From contig JAUXGA010000001.1 of assembly GCA_030622545.1 (NCBI GenBank), positions 434,001 to 498,000 of the forward strand: 64,000 nucleotides of DNA. Reading direction: 5' to 3'. Every line of letters begins with the position of its first letter. The stretch's first letter is position 1. A program made the position numbers and the translations under genes. This stretch comes from a bacterium (GTDB lineage Bacteria; Electryoneota; RPQS01; DYHQ01). The notes below the pieces were generated by a model that worked only from the letters and a program-made list of their open reading frames with translations, had not been told where the DNA came from and did not search any database. This document shows positions 63,345 through 64,000 of this stretch, piece by piece.

Positions 63345-63884
63345 ATGAGAGCGCTATCGTCAAACCAGCCGCTCTTCCTAACGCGTGTGGCTTCCTTCGT
63401 TGCGGTGGGCGTCGTGTTGGGTTATGTGTTGATGGCAATTCCGAATGTGGAACTCATCACAGCGACGTGTTTTACAGCAGGCTATTGTCTGGGACCTGTG
63501 GGAGGAATCCTCGTTGGCGCGCTGACAGAATTCCTCTTTGCGGGATTCCATCCCACGGGAAGCAGCTTTGGATTGCTTTTAATCGCACAGATGCTGGGGA
63601 TGTTATTCGTCGGATTTGCAGGAGGCAAGCTCGCGAAGTATCTTGAAAATCCGCAGAAGGCTGCCGCGCGACGCATACTTTTTCTCGCAGGTTTCCTTCT
63701 GACATTCGTCTTTGATCTTCTGACGAATTTAGCTTTTCCCGTGCAGGCCGGTTTTTCCTTCACGCAGACTCTTGTGGCGCTCGTTGCAGGTATCGGGTTT
63801 TCTGTTGTGCACATCATCTGCAATGCGCTTATTTTTTCGATTTTGCTTCCTCCGCTGCTGACTCGACTTAGAAAAATGACTTAA
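63345..63884 (+). CDS. ECF-transporter S-component-like membrane protein
   Basis: A 179-residue protein with about five to six membrane segments and the S-component pattern LITATCFTAGYCLGPVGG, a Gly-rich helix (GALTEFLFAGFHPTG), and FVGFAGGKLAKYL. S-components bind a vitamin or metal and work with the shared EcfT/EcfA module, not encoded here. The ligand is not identifiable. There is no ribosome site, and the ATG lies just after a terminator, so its transcription start must be within or past that hairpin. Confidence 0.72.
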   Translation: MRALSSNQPLFLTRVASFVAVGVVLGYVLMAIPNVELITATCFTAGYCLGPVGGILVGALTEFLFAGFHPTGSSFGLLLIAQMLGMLFVGFAGGKLAKYLENPQKAAARRILFLAGFLLTFVFDLLTNLAFPVQAGFSFTQTLVALVAGIGFSVVHIICNALIFSILLPPLLTRLRKMT

Positions 63885-63890
63885 TAGAAA

Positions 63891-64000
63891 ATGAAGCAAC
63901 TGACAGCACTTATTATTTTAAGCTTCCTTCTAACGTCATCTCTGATGGCTCAGTCCGTCGGGTCGGCGATGAATGCGTACGAGATGGAGAGCTATAACGT
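63891..64000 (+). CDS. Exported protein, N-terminal part (runs off window)
   Basis: Only the first 36 residues are in the window: a signal peptide (MKQLTALIILSFLLTSSLMA) and then QSVGSAMNAYEMESYN. The ATG follows the S-component stop by six bases, so the two may be cotranscribed. Function cannot be judged. Confidence 0.6.
   Translation, partial: MKQLTALIILSFLLTSSLMAQSVGSAMNAYEMESYN

Overview
The window is about 64 kb of densely packed chromosome from a Gram-negative bacterium, with no prophage, insertion sequence, integrase or CRISPR array that I could see. Lipid A genes (lpxD, a fused lpxC-fabZ, lpxA), bamA, skp, a tamB-like gene and heptose genes show an LPS-bearing outer membrane. The LpxC-FabZ fusion and the order lpxD - lpxC/fabZ - lpxA - dxr - rseP point towards the FCB side of the tree (Bacteroidetes/Chlorobi relatives or an uncultured FCB phylum). 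Widespread Shine-Dalgarno sites and clear TTGACW-N17-TATAWT promoters argue against a typical Bacteroidetes genome. I cannot name the species. Almost every gene is on the + strand; the exception is a two-gene minus-strand unit at 6.6-8.4 kb. Layout: (1) 0-6.4 kb: nrdR, then nuoJKLMN, the membrane arm of complex I, behind its own promoter; nuoA-I are not here. (2) 6.4-8.4 kb: minus-strand operon for an outer-membrane-type beta-rich protein and a small HEAT-repeat protein. (3) 8.6-14.5 kb: iscS-like cysteine desulfurase, membrane-anchored hydrolase, mnmA, panB, panC and a GlmU uridylyltransferase lacking the acetyltransferase half. (4) 14.5-20.2 kb: a small exported protein gene boxed by a near-consensus promoter and a strong terminator, then a LytR_C protein, rsfS, argS (with an aberrant HIGH motif), a PfkB-type kinase and mtnA. 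(5) 20.4-38.7 kb: envelope biogenesis: TPR protein, uppS, a miniature FAD-binding protein, tamB-like, bamA, skp, lpxD, lpxC-fabZ, lpxA, lipM-like, dxr, rseP, TPR protein, lipoprotein. (6) 38.7-53.4 kb: glycosyltransferase, histidine kinase, mltG, pcrA/uvrD, nadC, a single-domain response regulator, then a glycogen cluster (glgC, two GH57 enzymes, a galT-like gene), thioredoxin and an M28 peptidase. (7) 53.4-64 kb: translation and secretion core: rplM-rpsI; rpsB-tsf-pyrH-frr-ferredoxin; hldA - tRNA-Val(CAC) - hldC - ffh - rpsP - khpA - rimM - trmD - rplS; then an ECF-type S component and the start of an exported protein. How the parts work together: UppS and Dxr supply the isoprenoid carrier; LpxD/LpxC-FabZ/LpxA build lipid A; Skp, BamA and TamB deliver outer-membrane proteins and lipid; HldA and HldC make the ADP-heptose precursor of the LPS core. 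IscS can feed sulfur to MnmA. GlgC plus the GH57 branching and glucan enzymes make and remodel glycogen. The intergenic regions carry short palindromic repeats (1-150, 6.52, 12.73 and 17.98-18.13 kb). I see no defence or secondary-metabolite system. The more unusual points are the ArgS HIGH-motif loss, the cap-less FAD protein, the boxed monocistron at 14.5 kb, the tRNA inside the split hldE pair, terminators abutting start codons, and the galT-like gene in the glycogen operon.
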